DNA of 6,480 nt. Origin: Thermogutta sp. Lineage in GTDB: Bacteria > Planctomycetota > Planctomycetia > Pirellulales > Thermoguttaceae. The stretch lies in contig JAAZNR010000135.1 of the NCBI GenBank assembly GCA_012798155.1, positions 1 to 6,480 on the forward strand, written 5' to 3'. The notes under the pieces are model-generated. The model did not search any database, was not told the DNA's origin, and was given only the letters and a program-made list of their open reading frames with translations. A program made the translations under genes and the position numbers. Shown here one piece after another: positions 1 through 6,212 of this stretch. Position 1 is the stretch's first letter. Every line of letters begins with the position of its first letter.

Positions 1-1
1 C

Positions 2-499
2 GGCGTCATTTTCTATGGGACGGAAGGCTATTTGGTCCAGCAGACGTACACGCGTTGCACGGTCTTCGACAAGAACATGAAGCCCGTCAAGCAGTTCGGC
101 GGCGGGGGCAACCACTACAGGAACTTTATCGACGCCGTCTTAGCCGAAGACCCCGGTAAGCTGAACGCCGATGCCGTCGAGGGGCATCTTTCCGCCGCCA
201 TCAGCCATTTGGGGAATATCTCCTACTACCTCGGGGCGCACAACAAGGTCTCGGCCGAGGAGGCGAAGAGGATACTATCGGGCGTGAAGAGCCTGGATGA
301 CAACCTGGCAACTCTTGATCGCACCCTCCGCCACCTGACCGACAACGGCGTCGATCTGGAGAAGTACCCCATCTCTGTCGGGCCCCAACTGAAGTTCGAC
401 CCCGAGAAGGAAGTGTTCCCTGAGTCGCCCGAGGCGAACGCGCTGCTCCATCGCGAGTACCGGCAAGGGTTTGAGTGTCCGACCGCCGACAAGGTCTGA
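2..499 (+). CDS. Gfo/Idh/MocA-family oxidoreductase, C-terminal part (5' end outside window)
   Basis: The frame is open from the left edge to a TGA at 497-499, giving about 165 residues of the C-terminal half. The visible start reads GVIFYGTEGYLV, then CTVFDKNMKPVKQF, GGGGNHYRNFIDAV and HLSAAISHLGNISYYLG. These resemble the substrate-binding C-terminal domain of the planctomycete-type Gfo/Idh/MocA oxidoreductases, where a beta-strand 'GxxFxGTxG' segment is followed by the 'HxxNFxDAV' and 'xHxSxxxxHLGNIxxxLG' helices. Family members have an N-terminal NAD(P)-binding Rossmann fold, which here would lie outside the window, and act on sugars or related polyols. Many planctomycete members are exported by the Tat route, but the N-terminus that would show this is missing. 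The substrate cannot be told from this part. No functional link to the downstream Sec genes is evident. The TTG at 32 is simply an internal leucine codon, not a likely start. Family assignment is by recognition of the pattern, not by a search. Confidence 0.85.
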   Translation, partial: GVIFYGTEGYLVQQTYTRCTVFDKNMKPVKQFGGGGNHYRNFIDAVLAEDPGKLNADAVEGHLSAAISHLGNISYYLGAHNKVSAEEAKRILSGVKSLDDNLATLDRTLRHLTDNGVDLEKYPISVGPQLKFDPEKEVFPESPEANALLHREYRQGFECPTADKV

Positions 500-519
500 C
501 GCCTGGGGACCTGGGACGA

Positions 520-573
520 GGCGGCGAAACCGCCGAGGCCGGAACGAATTGGGCGTCGGGTGCCGTTCCGGCC
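520..573 (+). terminator. Two adjacent GC-rich hairpins after the oxidoreductase gene; candidate terminator
   Basis: Starting 21 bases past the stop codon is a 5-bp stem, GGCGG (520-524) and CCGCC (530-534), around a 5-base loop. A perfect 10-bp inverted repeat follows: GGCCGGAACG (537-546) and CGTTCCGGCC (564-573), with a 17-base loop. The position fits transcription termination or 3'-end protection of the oxidoreductase transcript. No T-run follows directly; the nearest pyrimidine-rich stretch is at about 587-599. It is therefore not a textbook intrinsic terminator, and a regulatory hairpin or protein-binding dyad is possible. Confidence 0.35.
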
Positions 574-597
574 CCGGCTTGCGGAGGCTTTCTCCCC

Positions 598-626
598 TTG
601 TTGGCCGGTTACGGAAGATTTATGAT
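598..626 (+). promoter_or_regulatory. Candidate sigma-70-type promoter for yajC
   Basis: TTGTTG (598-603) and TATGAT (621-626) are separated by 17 bases. The -10 box matches TATAAT at five of six positions, but the -35 box matches TTGACA at only three of six. It lies in a relatively AT-rich patch just after the hairpins that close the upstream gene. Transcription would start near 632-635 and leave a leader of a little over 200 bases before yajC. The call rests on pattern only, and planctomycete promoters are poorly defined. Confidence 0.3.
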
Positions 627-846
627 ACTGGGCTGATGTTTTCCGATGCGGCGGCCCTCCGAGTCGGGGTCTCCTCGCCGGCGAGGGCTTCGTACACTCT
701 TGTAGCGGTGCGTTCGGAAAGCTCCGAGAGTCCGCTCATAGGCATTTCCGGCAGTCTTGCGGAGTGGGTGAATAGGGGGCACGGTCGTCCACCGGAGTCA
801 AGTGTTTTCGTTGTTTGTGTTGCTCGCAGACTTTTCAAGAGACCCC
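627..846 (+). other. Non-coding stretch / putative 5' leader of yajC
   Basis: No convincing gene is seen here. It contains a perfect 14-bp palindrome, CCTCGCCGGCGAGG (673-686), and a compact hairpin of TCGGA (714-718) and TCCGA (723-727) around the tetraloop AAGC. If the promoter near 598-626 is real, this is the untranslated leader of yajC. An open frame starts at ATG 636 and ends at TGA 855-857, so it overlaps the yajC start by 11 bases. It encodes 73 serine- and arginine-containing residues with no recognisable domain and no ribosome binding site, so I do not call it a gene. I recognise no known riboswitch. Confidence 0.4.
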
Positions 847-1215
847 ATGATGTTTGATCTCAGTCCCTTGATGATTTTCGCCGAAGCCGCGGGGGGCAAT
901 GGTACCGGAGCCTGGTTGACTCTGGTGACTCTCTGGTTGCCGCTGATCGTCATCTTCTATTTCATCCTCATCCGCCCCCAGCGTCGGGAGAGACAACGCC
1001 GCGAGGCGATGCTGGCCGGTATCAAGAAGGACGACCGAGTTCTTACCATCGGCGGGATTTACGGCGTGGTGACCAATGTGAATCGCGACGGCCAGGAGCC
1101 GTCCGTGACGCTCCGCGTGGACGAGTCCAACAACGTCAAAGTTCGCGTGGCGCTTTCGGCAGTCGCCCGTGTCTTTAACGCCGAACAAGCAACGGAGTCG
1201 CCGTCCAAGGGCTGA
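847..1215 (+). CDS. yajC: YajC, preprotein translocase accessory subunit
   Basis: YajC is a small single-pass inner-membrane protein that associates with SecD and SecF in the holo-translocon. From ATG 847 the product is 122 residues; E. coli YajC is about 110. A short N-terminus rich in Ala and Gly precedes one membrane segment at about residues 23-42 (TLVTLWLPLIVIFYFILI). The hallmark RPQRRERQRRE, a basic cytoplasmic stretch, starts at residue 43. The soluble YajC domain has the family pattern KKDDRVLTIGGIYGVVTNV (60-78), then a beta-rich part ending VRVALSAVARVF. ATG 847 is followed directly by ATG 850, and either could be used. Only a weak purine patch (CAAGAGA, about 836-842) precedes them. 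An in-frame GTG at 802 has GGAG four bases upstream and would add 15 residues, but that spacing is short and the family does not need the extra residues. It lies 203 bases upstream of secDF on the same strand, the usual yajC-secDF arrangement. Confidence 0.95.
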   Translation: MMFDLSPLMIFAEAAGGNGTGAWLTLVTLWLPLIVIFYFILIRPQRRERQRREAMLAGIKKDDRVLTIGGIYGVVTNVNRDGQEPSVTLRVDESNNVKVRVALSAVARVFNAEQATESPSKG

Positions 1216-1319
1216 TCGGTCTGGGAGAGGGGCCCTCGTGATCTCGTCGTTTGGCCGGTCAGGACGCGACATCGGAGATCCGCGGCAAGTTGCAGTCGAG
1301 AGCGATTGAGTGGGATTGG

Positions 1320-1371
1320 AAATCGTCCCGATTTGGAAGCTCCGGGACTGCCGGCGGGGATCGGCGCCGGC
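1320..1371 (+). repeat. Two small inverted repeats in the yajC-secDF spacer
   Basis: The 203-base spacer between yajC and secDF contains AAATCG (1320-1325) and CGATTT (1329-1334) around a 3-base loop. It also has GCCGGCG (1350-1356) and CGCCGGC (1365-1371) around an 8-base loop. Neither is followed by a T-run. They could attenuate or process the transcript between the two genes, or be chance pairing in GC-rich DNA. I found no good promoter in this spacer, so yajC and secDF are probably co-transcribed. Confidence 0.3.
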
Positions 1372-1418
1372 GTCCGTAAGAGTGCAATCGAGGCTTGAAC
1401 CTTTAAGAGAATTCGCAC

Positions 1419-4400
1419 ATGCGGCAAGCACGTTCAGGTTCGGGTATCAAGCTTTGGGTTTTCGCGGCGCTGGCCGTCTTGTTGCCGTGCGTGAAGGCGG
1501 ACTTGCAGAACGTCGGCTTGGCCGAGGACGCCCCCGCGGCAACTCAGTCGAGCGCGCCGCCCTCGCCCGGCACCTGGGAAACGGCGACGCCGGCGCTGGA
1601 TATGCCCTCCGAGCAGCCCCAGGAAGAAGCGGGCAAGGATAACGGAACCCAGCCTGCGGAGTCGGCGCCGGCTGCGGCGGAAGCGTCGTCAGCTCAGCCC
1701 GCGGGTGGCGAGTCCCCCGCTCAGGCGTCACCTGCTCAAGATTCCCCTTCACCGCCGTCGCCGGGCGGCGAGACGAGTCCGACTACTCCTCCCGGCGCCC
1801 TGCCGGCCCCAACGACGGCTGAAACGACGTCTGAGACGCCGGCAGGGGAACAGCAGGCACAACCGGGATTTGTGGGGCGGATGCTGAACGCGCTCGTCTT
1901 TTTCGGGACGTTGGCGGTGGTCTTGGTCGTCCCGATCATGTTGGGGTACTTCGTAGCCAAACAATTGCGGCTGCCCGACTACGGGGGCAAGCTCGCCATT
2001 TTCTTTCTCACCGTGGCGGTAGCCGTGTTCGTCCTGTTGACTCGCTGGCCCCCCAAGCTGGGCATCGACCTCAGCGGCGGTGTGACGCTGGTTTATGAAG
2101 TGGAGGGCACGGTGCGGCAAGCGGGCGGCGCTGGGGCGCCTGCCGGCGGCGATACGTCGGAGGTCAATATGGATCAACTGATTGCCGCGTTGAACAAACG
2201 CGTCAATCCGTCGGGCGTGAAAGAGGTCACCATCCGGCGATTCGGTCCGCGGCAGATCGAGATCATCGTGCCGGAGGTCGACGAGGACGAGGTCAACCGG
2301 CTGGAGCGGGTGATCAGCAGCGTGGGCACCCTCGAGTTCCGTATCCTGGCGAATTCCCGCGATCATCGCCGCCTCATCGAGCGCGCTCAGGCTTTAGGGC
2401 CGGATGAACTGGAATTATACGACGAGCAAGGGAACCTCTTGGCATGGTGGGTCCCTGTTGCAAAGGGCCAGGAGCAAAACATCGGGGCCTTCGGAGAGGT
2501 GGCGGTTCGTCAGGGGCAATACCGCGGCGAGCCGTGGCTCCAGATCTTGGTAGCGAAGGATCCCTACGACGTGACCGGCGCGGACCTGCTGCGGGTCCGC
2601 GAGAGCGTGGATGAAGGCGGCCGCCCTTGCGTGGCCTTCGTCCTGCGAGCGGGCAGCGCACAGCAACGGTTCGCCACGCTGACCAGCGAGAATCGCCCGG
2701 ATCCCAATACCGGTTTCGAGCGGCGGTTGGGCATCATTTTGGACGGCTATCTCTATTCCGCCCCCACGATCCGCTCGACGATTTCGGCCCAAGGCCAGAT
2801 TACGGGCGACTTCACGCAGGAGGAGGTTCGCTCGCTCTTGCAGGTGTTGGAGGCGGGCAGTCTCCCGGCCATGCTAAGCCCCCAGCCCATCAGCCGCTTG
2901 ATCACGGGGCCGCAATTGGGTCGCGATACGATCCGGCAAAGCGTGACCTCCATGATCATCGCGAGCGTTCTCGTGTTTGCCTTTATGATCGCCTACTACC
3001 GCTTCGCCGGCCTCATCGCCTGCGTGGCGGTGGTACTCAACCTGCTCATGCTGGTGGCCCTCATGATCATGGTGAAGGCGGCCTTTACCCTGCCCGGTTT
3101 GGCCGGTTTGAGCTTGACCGTCGGCATGGCTGTGGACGCCAACGTCCTGATCTATGAGCGCATCCGCGAGGAGTTGAGCCGGCAAGCCACGTTGCGGATG
3201 GCGATTCGCAACGGATTCGAACGCGCCATGAGCGCGATCGTGGACTCCAACCTCACGACCATGCTCACCGCCGCGGTCCTGTACGCCGTGGGCACGGACC
3301 AAGTCCGCGGCTTTGCGGTGACCCTCTTCCTGGGATTGGTGCTGAACCTTTACACGGCCGTCTTTTTGGCCCGCATGGCATTCGAAATCTTGGAACGAAA
3401 GCGTTGGATCAAGAAACTGTCCATGATGCAAGTCATTTCCGCCACCAATTACGACTTCATGGGCATGGCTCGTTATGCGATCGCCGGCTCCGTGGTCGTC
3501 ATTGCCGTGGGGATGGGCGCCCTGTTCATGCGAGGGCAGGGGGTCCTGGATATCGACTTTACGGGCGGGGTGGCCGTGGAACTGCTTTTCAAAGAGCCGA
3601 AGGACATCGGCGAGGTGCGGCACCGTTTGCGCGATTTGCGAGATCTCGCCGTCAGCGATGTGCGGCTGGAGGGCGAGGAGCCGCATCGTCGTTTTATGAT
3701 CAACACCGCCGCCGAACCCGGGGTGGAGGCTCAGGAGTACTTGGACCGCGTCAAGGAGAAGATCGCTCAAATCTTTGGCGATGAATTGGTGCACTACTCC
3801 CTGGAGTTGCAACCTTTGACGGGGACCGGCGGAATTCCCTCGCTCGGCCGCGTGAGCGGCTTGGCTGGGATGGGCGGCCTGGGCCTCGCGCCCTGGGTCT
3901 ATGGGCAAACGGAAGGCGAAGCGGTTTCGGGCGGGGCGCCCTCCGTACCGGCAGCCGGCGGCAACGTACCGGCAGCCGGCGGCAAGGGCGACATACCGCC
4001 GTCGGAGCCGGGGGCGGTCAACGTTAACACCGAGGCGGTCAACGTTAATGCCGATACGAAGAGCGAGTCGCCCGCTCCCGCGACTTCAGCGACGCCGGCA
4101 ACGAGGGACGGCGGGGCAAACCATGCTGCGCCCTCAGCCTCGCCGCAAGGTTCGGGAACGACGGCTCGGCCGGCGGCCCGGCCGGCGGCTCAAGCCGGGC
4201 GTTCCTGGCCCACGCGGGTGAAACTCATCTTCGATCACAAGATCGACTACGACACCGTCAACGACTTGGTCGCCCGGCAATTGGCGAAACTCCCCGACCC
4301 GGATAAAGACGCGGATTACGAGGTCTTCAATCGCGAATACCGTCGGGGTGACACGACGGGTTACAACGAATGGGAAGTCCGAATCGACTTGCCGCCGGAA

Positions 4401-5066
4401 ACGGGCATGCAAGTGGTCGAGCAAGTCCGGGCCGAATTCGAGGCCATCCCCTACTTCCCGTCCTCCAACACCATCGGAGGAAAGGTAGCGGGGAGCACCC
4501 GCGTGCGAGCCGCTTATGCCCTCTTGCTGAGCGTGATCGGCATCATCATCTATCTGTGGGTGCGGTTTACGCGATTCAGTTTCGGTTTGGCCGCGGCCGT
4601 GGCCCTGTTGCACGACGTCTTGATCACGGTGGGTTTGATCGCACTGAGCGCCTATTTGACGGGATTCCTGCAATTCCTCCTCATCGAGGAGTTCAAGATC
4701 GGCTTGACCGTCCTGGCCGCCCTGTTGACGATCGTGGGTTATTCCGTCAACGATACGATTGTGGTTTTCGACCGCATTCGTGAGGTCAAGGGAAAGAATC
4801 CCAACCTCACCGCCGGGATGATCAACTCGAGCATCAATCAGACTTTGAGCCGGACGTTGATTACGGGACTGACGACGCTGTTCGTAATCGTGGTACTGTA
4901 TGTCGGCGGCGGCGCTGGGATTCACGGTTTTGCCTTCACGCTTCTGATAGGCATTACGGTGGGCACCTATAGCTCGATTTTCATCGCATCGCCGATCTTG
5001 ATGTGGTTGACGGCGGTGCCCGAGTCGCAGGCCCAGAAGGCAAAGACACCCCAATACGTTTCCTGA
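1419..5066 (+). CDS. secDF: SecDF fusion, protein-export membrane protein
   Basis: One 1215-residue polypeptide joins SecD and SecF, which use the ion-motive force to complete export after SecA/SecYEG. Residues 1-27 look like a signal or anchor (hydrophobic 11-24, then VKA). A Pro/Ala/Ser/Thr-rich linker spans about 30-149, and an extra membrane segment about 155-180. The usual first SecD segment (191-209) leads into the motif PPKLGIDLSGG (211-221). The SecD periplasmic domain holds VGTLEFRIL (302-310) and LGIILDGYLYSAP (437-449) and ends at ITGPQLG (495-501). The remaining SecD segments include LPGLAGLSLTVGMAVDAN (558-575), whose Asp573 matches the Asp needed for ion transport. SecF begins near 669, with DIDFTGG (711-717), HDVLITVG (1065-1072, Asp1066) and VGYSVNDTIVVFDRIRE (1106-1122). 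The SecF periplasmic domain is interrupted by a low-complexity linker at about 798-928. ATG 1419 has a weak upstream AAGAGA (1405-1410), 8 bases away. SecDF fusions are known in Bacillus and planctomycetes; both N-terminal and linker additions are unusual relative to E. coli. Confidence 0.97.
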   Translation: MRQARSGSGIKLWVFAALAVLLPCVKADLQNVGLAEDAPAATQSSAPPSPGTWETATPALDMPSEQPQEEAGKDNGTQPAESAPAAAEASSAQPAGGESPAQASPAQDSPSPPSPGGETSPTTPPGALPAPTTAETTSETPAGEQQAQPGFVGRMLNALVFFGTLAVVLVVPIMLGYFVAKQLRLPDYGGKLAIFFLTVAVAVFVLLTRWPPKLGIDLSGGVTLVYEVEGTVRQAGGAGAPAGGDTSEVNMDQLIAALNKRVNPSGVKEVTIRRFGPRQIEIIVPEVDEDEVNRLERVISSVGTLEFRILANSRDHRRLIERAQALGPDELELYDEQGNLLAWWVPVAKGQEQNIGAFGEVAVRQGQYRGEPWLQILVAKDPYDVTGADLLRVRESVDEGGRPCVAFVLRAGSAQQRFATLTSENRPDPNTGFERRLGIILDGYLYSAPTIRSTISAQGQITGDFTQEEVRSLLQVLEAGSLPAMLSPQPISRLITGPQLGRDTIRQSVTSMIIASVLVFAFMIAYYRFAGLIACVAVVLNLLMLVALMIMVKAAFTLPGLAGLSLTVGMAVDANVLIYERIREELSRQATLRMAIRNGFERAMSAIVDSNLTTMLTAAVLYAVGTDQVRGFAVTLFLGLVLNLYTAVFLARMAFEILERKRWIKKLSMMQVISATNYDFMGMARYAIAGSVVVIAVGMGALFMRGQGVLDIDFTGGVAVELLFKEPKDIGEVRHRLRDLRDLAVSDVRLEGEEPHRRFMINTAAEPGVEAQEYLDRVKEKIAQIFGDELVHYSLELQPLTGTGGIPSLGRVSGLAGMGGLGLAPWVYGQTEGEAVSGGAPSVPAAGGNVPAAGGKGDIPPSEPGAVNVNTEAVNVNADTKSESPAPATSATPATRDGGANHAAPSASPQGSGTTARPAARPAAQAGRSWPTRVKLIFDHKIDYDTVNDLVARQLAKLPDPDKDADYEVFNREYRRGDTTGYNEWEVRIDLPPETGMQVVEQVRAEFEAIPYFPSSNTIGGKVAGSTRVRAAYALLLSVIGIIIYLWVRFTRFSFGLAAAVALLHDVLITVGLIALSAYLTGFLQFLLIEEFKIGLTVLAALLTIVGYSVNDTIVVFDRIREVKGKNPNLTAGMINSSINQTLSRTLITGLTTLFVIVVLYVGGGAGIHGFAFTLLIGITVGTYSSIFIASPILMWLTAVPESQAQKAKTPQYVS
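3945..3986 (+). repeat. 21-bp tandem repeat, two copies, inside the secDF linker
   Basis: The units at 3945-3965 and 3966-3986 are identical at 20 of 21 bases. They encode VPAAGGN and VPAAGGK (residues 843-856) in the low-complexity linker inside the SecF periplasmic domain. Near identity at the DNA level, third positions included, suggests a recent slippage duplication. Confidence 0.9.
4014..4055 (+). repeat. Second 21-bp tandem repeat, two copies, inside the secDF linker
   Basis: The units at 4014-4034 and 4035-4055 match at 18 of 21 bases. They encode AVNVNTE and AVNVNAD (residues 866-879). The core GCGGTCAACGTTAA is identical in both and contains the palindrome AACGTT. The unit length equals that of the 3945-3986 repeat although the sequence is unrelated. 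Confidence 0.88.
4167..4190 (+). repeat. 12-bp tandem repeat, two copies, at the end of the linker
   Basis: CGGCCGGCGGCC (4167-4178) is followed by CGGCCGGCGGCT (4179-4190), identical at 11 of 12 bases. It encodes RPAARPAA (917-924), just before the SecF periplasmic domain resumes near RSWPTRVKLIFDH. It is very GC-rich and self-complementary, so chance similarity contributes more here than in the 21-bp repeats. Confidence 0.75.
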
Positions 5067-5085
5067 ATCGGGGAAAAGAGGGCCG

Positions 5086-5108
5086 AGGCGGGGACCTTGG
5101 GTCCGCCT
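5086..5108 (+). terminator. Hairpin after secDF; candidate terminator
   Basis: Twenty bases past the secDF stop, AGGCGG (5086-5091) pairs with CCGCCT (5103-5108). ACC (5094-5096) pairs with GGT (5100-5102), with a two-base bulge (5092-5093) and a TTG loop, for nine pairs in all. The position is right for termination of the yajC-secDF transcript. No T-run follows, so termination strength is unknown. Confidence 0.4.
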
Positions 5109-5411
5109 GTCTGGGTGATGATTTCGCCGATCGCACGCGACCTGTGCGGCATGCTTTTGGGGCGGCGTCCGGGCGATGCCATCCGCTGGGAGAGGCGGTA
5201 GCGGTCGGAGCGGATAAACCGCGCCCCCGGCCGGATCTGCATTTTGCACAGGGCGAAATCCGATTTGAGTTACGAAGGCCGGCGATGTCAGCCGGCCTAA
5301 TGCTTGATCCGACCGTATGACGCCGGAAGGAACGACTCGGCGTTTTGGAGCTTCACGGATGGTTTGCCGATAGACGCTTGTCGTCACCGACAACCGTTCG
5401 AGGATCTCCCC
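5109..5411 (+). other. Non-coding stretch between secDF and the LysM gene
   Basis: I see no supported gene here. Besides the inverted repeat at 5276-5298 it holds a weak stem, GCGG (5210-5213) and CCGC (5219-5222), around ATAAA. TTGCAC at 5244-5249 resembles a -35 box, but nothing resembling a -10 box follows at the right distance, so no promoter is called. The LysM reading frame stays open back to a TTG at 5304, so part of this stretch (5304-5411) would be coding if that start were used. Confidence 0.5.
5276..5298 (+). repeat. Perfect 8-bp inverted repeat with 7-base loop
   Basis: AGGCCGGC (5276-5283) and GCCGGCCT (5291-5298) flank the loop GATGTCA. It could be a terminator for transcription coming from secDF, a leader hairpin of the LysM gene, or a copy of a dispersed palindromic element. 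There is no T-run after it. Only one copy is seen in this window. Confidence 0.6.
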
Positions 5412-5414
5412 GTG
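5400..5414 (+). promoter_or_regulatory. Ribosome binding site and GTG start deciding the LysM gene start
   Basis: GAGG (5400-5403) lies 8 bases before the GTG at 5412-5414, a standard spacing. The GTG falls four codons before a hydrophobic segment, which is how a membrane anchor usually begins. The alternative TTG at 5304 would add 36 residues of non-hydrophobic sequence. The GTG is therefore preferred. Confidence 0.6.
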
Positions 5415-6194
5415 GATCGCGGCCTATGGGTATTTCTGATCGTCGCCGTCATGTCTTGGGTGACGGTTTGGGCCGTTCTGATGCATCCCCGCGGCGTTCG
5501 GGAAGCGAATCCGTTCGCGAAGGTTGAGCCGTCCTCGGAATGGCCCCCTCCCGGCTTTCTGCCGTCCATTCCATCCACGTCTCCGCCCGAGGAAGAAATC
5601 TTGACGACGCGAGGAATGTTCCCTTCCAGCGATAAATTGCGGCGAGAGATTCAGTCGATCGGCTCGCACTTGGAGGATGAGAAAGCGGTTCCAAGACTCA
5701 TCTCCGTCTTTCCCGGCCGGACGGGGCGCTTTTCCGCGGGCCGTTTGCCGAGCGGCGCAATCGACCGAGAGGGATCGAAAGGCAAAGCGGAGGGGGCGGG
5801 GGGGATAAGGGAAACCGGATCATCCGGCAGTACAACGCCGCAGGACGATCCCTCGGTTGTCAACGACGGCTCGGTCCGCCCGTCTTCCGGCGAGACGCCG
5901 GTCCTTCATCGCGTTCAGGACGGTGACACGCTGCCGTCCCTCGCGGCGCGGTATCTCGGCGACGCCTCCTTGTGGCCCGTCCTCTACGAGATCAACCGAG
6001 ATCGTATTCCCTCCCCGGACCTGCTGCCGTTGGGAGTCTCGCTGATCGTCGATCCTGCTCGTGCCGGGGGCGACAAAGAAGCGAAGCCCGCCTCCCCCCT
6101 CTCGCCATCCGTAAACGGGGGAGAGTTACCGCCGCTGGAACCGGTCGCAATAAGCAGGTTCGTAGATCCCGCTGATTGCGGTAAAAAGCCGTGA
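5412..6194 (+). CDS. Single-pass membrane protein with a LysM domain
   Basis: From GTG 5412 the product is 260 residues. It has a very short N-terminus (MDRG), one membrane segment at about residues 5-24 (LWVFLIVAVMSWVTVWAVLM), and the charged stretch HPRGVR after it. A long Pro/Gly/Ser-rich, probably unstructured region with scattered charges runs from about 30 to 160. A LysM domain follows at about 166-214: HRVQDGDTLPSLAARYLGD, then WPVLYEINRDRI and LLPLGVSLIVDP. This matches the family pattern 'V..GDTL..IA..ylGd...W..Iy..Nrd.I.....l..G..l.iP'. LysM domains bind N-acetylglucosamine-containing glycans, usually peptidoglycan, so the likely role is an inner-membrane protein that reaches the cell wall. 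A tail of about 45 residues follows with no recognised domain. No catalytic domain is visible. An upstream TTG (5304) gives a 296-residue alternative without clear ribosome binding site support. It is co-directional with secDF, but a hairpin-containing gap separates them, so a shared transcript is uncertain. Confidence 0.85.
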   Translation: MDRGLWVFLIVAVMSWVTVWAVLMHPRGVREANPFAKVEPSSEWPPPGFLPSIPSTSPPEEEILTTRGMFPSSDKLRREIQSIGSHLEDEKAVPRLISVFPGRTGRFSAGRLPSGAIDREGSKGKAEGAGGIRETGSSGSTTPQDDPSVVNDGSVRPSSGETPVLHRVQDGDTLPSLAARYLGDASLWPVLYEINRDRIPSPDLLPLGVSLIVDPARAGGDKEAKPASPLSPSVNGGELPPLEPVAISRFVDPADCGKKP

Positions 6195-6212
6195 GCGGCC
6201 ATCCGAGGTCGC
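6195..6212. terminator. Small hairpin in the gap between convergent genes
   Basis: GCGGCC (6195-6200) can pair with GGTCGC (6207-6212) using one G-T wobble, around the loop ATCCGA, and TTATTTG follows. It fills the whole 18-base gap between the stop of the LysM gene and the stop of the opposite-strand gene. A weak terminator for the LysM transcript is possible, though its downstream T-rich part lies inside the neighbouring gene. Confidence 0.3.

Noticed and set aside
740..800. Possible tRNA-like or small RNA gene before yajC
   Set aside because: No cloverleaf, T-loop or anticodon arm could be assembled, and no SRP RNA core motif is present.
802..846. Upstream GTG start for yajC adding 15 residues
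   Set aside because: GGAG is only four bases from the GTG, and family members do not need the extension. The double ATG at 847/850 gives a normal-length product.
835..1431. Minus-strand open frame (198 codons) opposite yajC
   Set aside because: It lies antisense to the whole of yajC, which is a clear family member, and its product has no coherent character.
1479..1490. Lipobox-like LLPC at residues 21-24 of SecDF
   Set aside because: Proline at the position before cysteine is not accepted in a lipobox. A signal peptidase I type site at VKA or an uncleaved anchor is more likely.
3427..3432. Separate secF start at the double ATG in the middle of secDF
   Set aside because: The frame is continuous, there is no ribosome binding site before it, and Met-Met falls in the short cytoplasmic linker expected in a SecD-SecF fusion.
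2874..3908. Long minus-strand open frame (344 codons) opposite secDF
   Set aside because: It is antisense to conserved SecD/SecF motifs and its product is His/Asp/Gly-rich with no membrane or domain pattern, typical of a shadow frame in GC-rich DNA.
4134..5393. Long minus-strand open frame (419 codons) opposite the SecF half and the downstream gap
   Set aside because: It covers the conserved SecF region antisense, has an Arg/Asp/Gln-rich composition, and shows no recognisable domain.
5304..5411. TTG start extending the LysM protein to 296 residues
   Set aside because: There is no good ribosome binding site, and the extension would place 36 extra residues (39 in all before the hydrophobic segment) ahead of the anchor. 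GTG 5412 has GAGG at 8 bases and begins right before the anchor.
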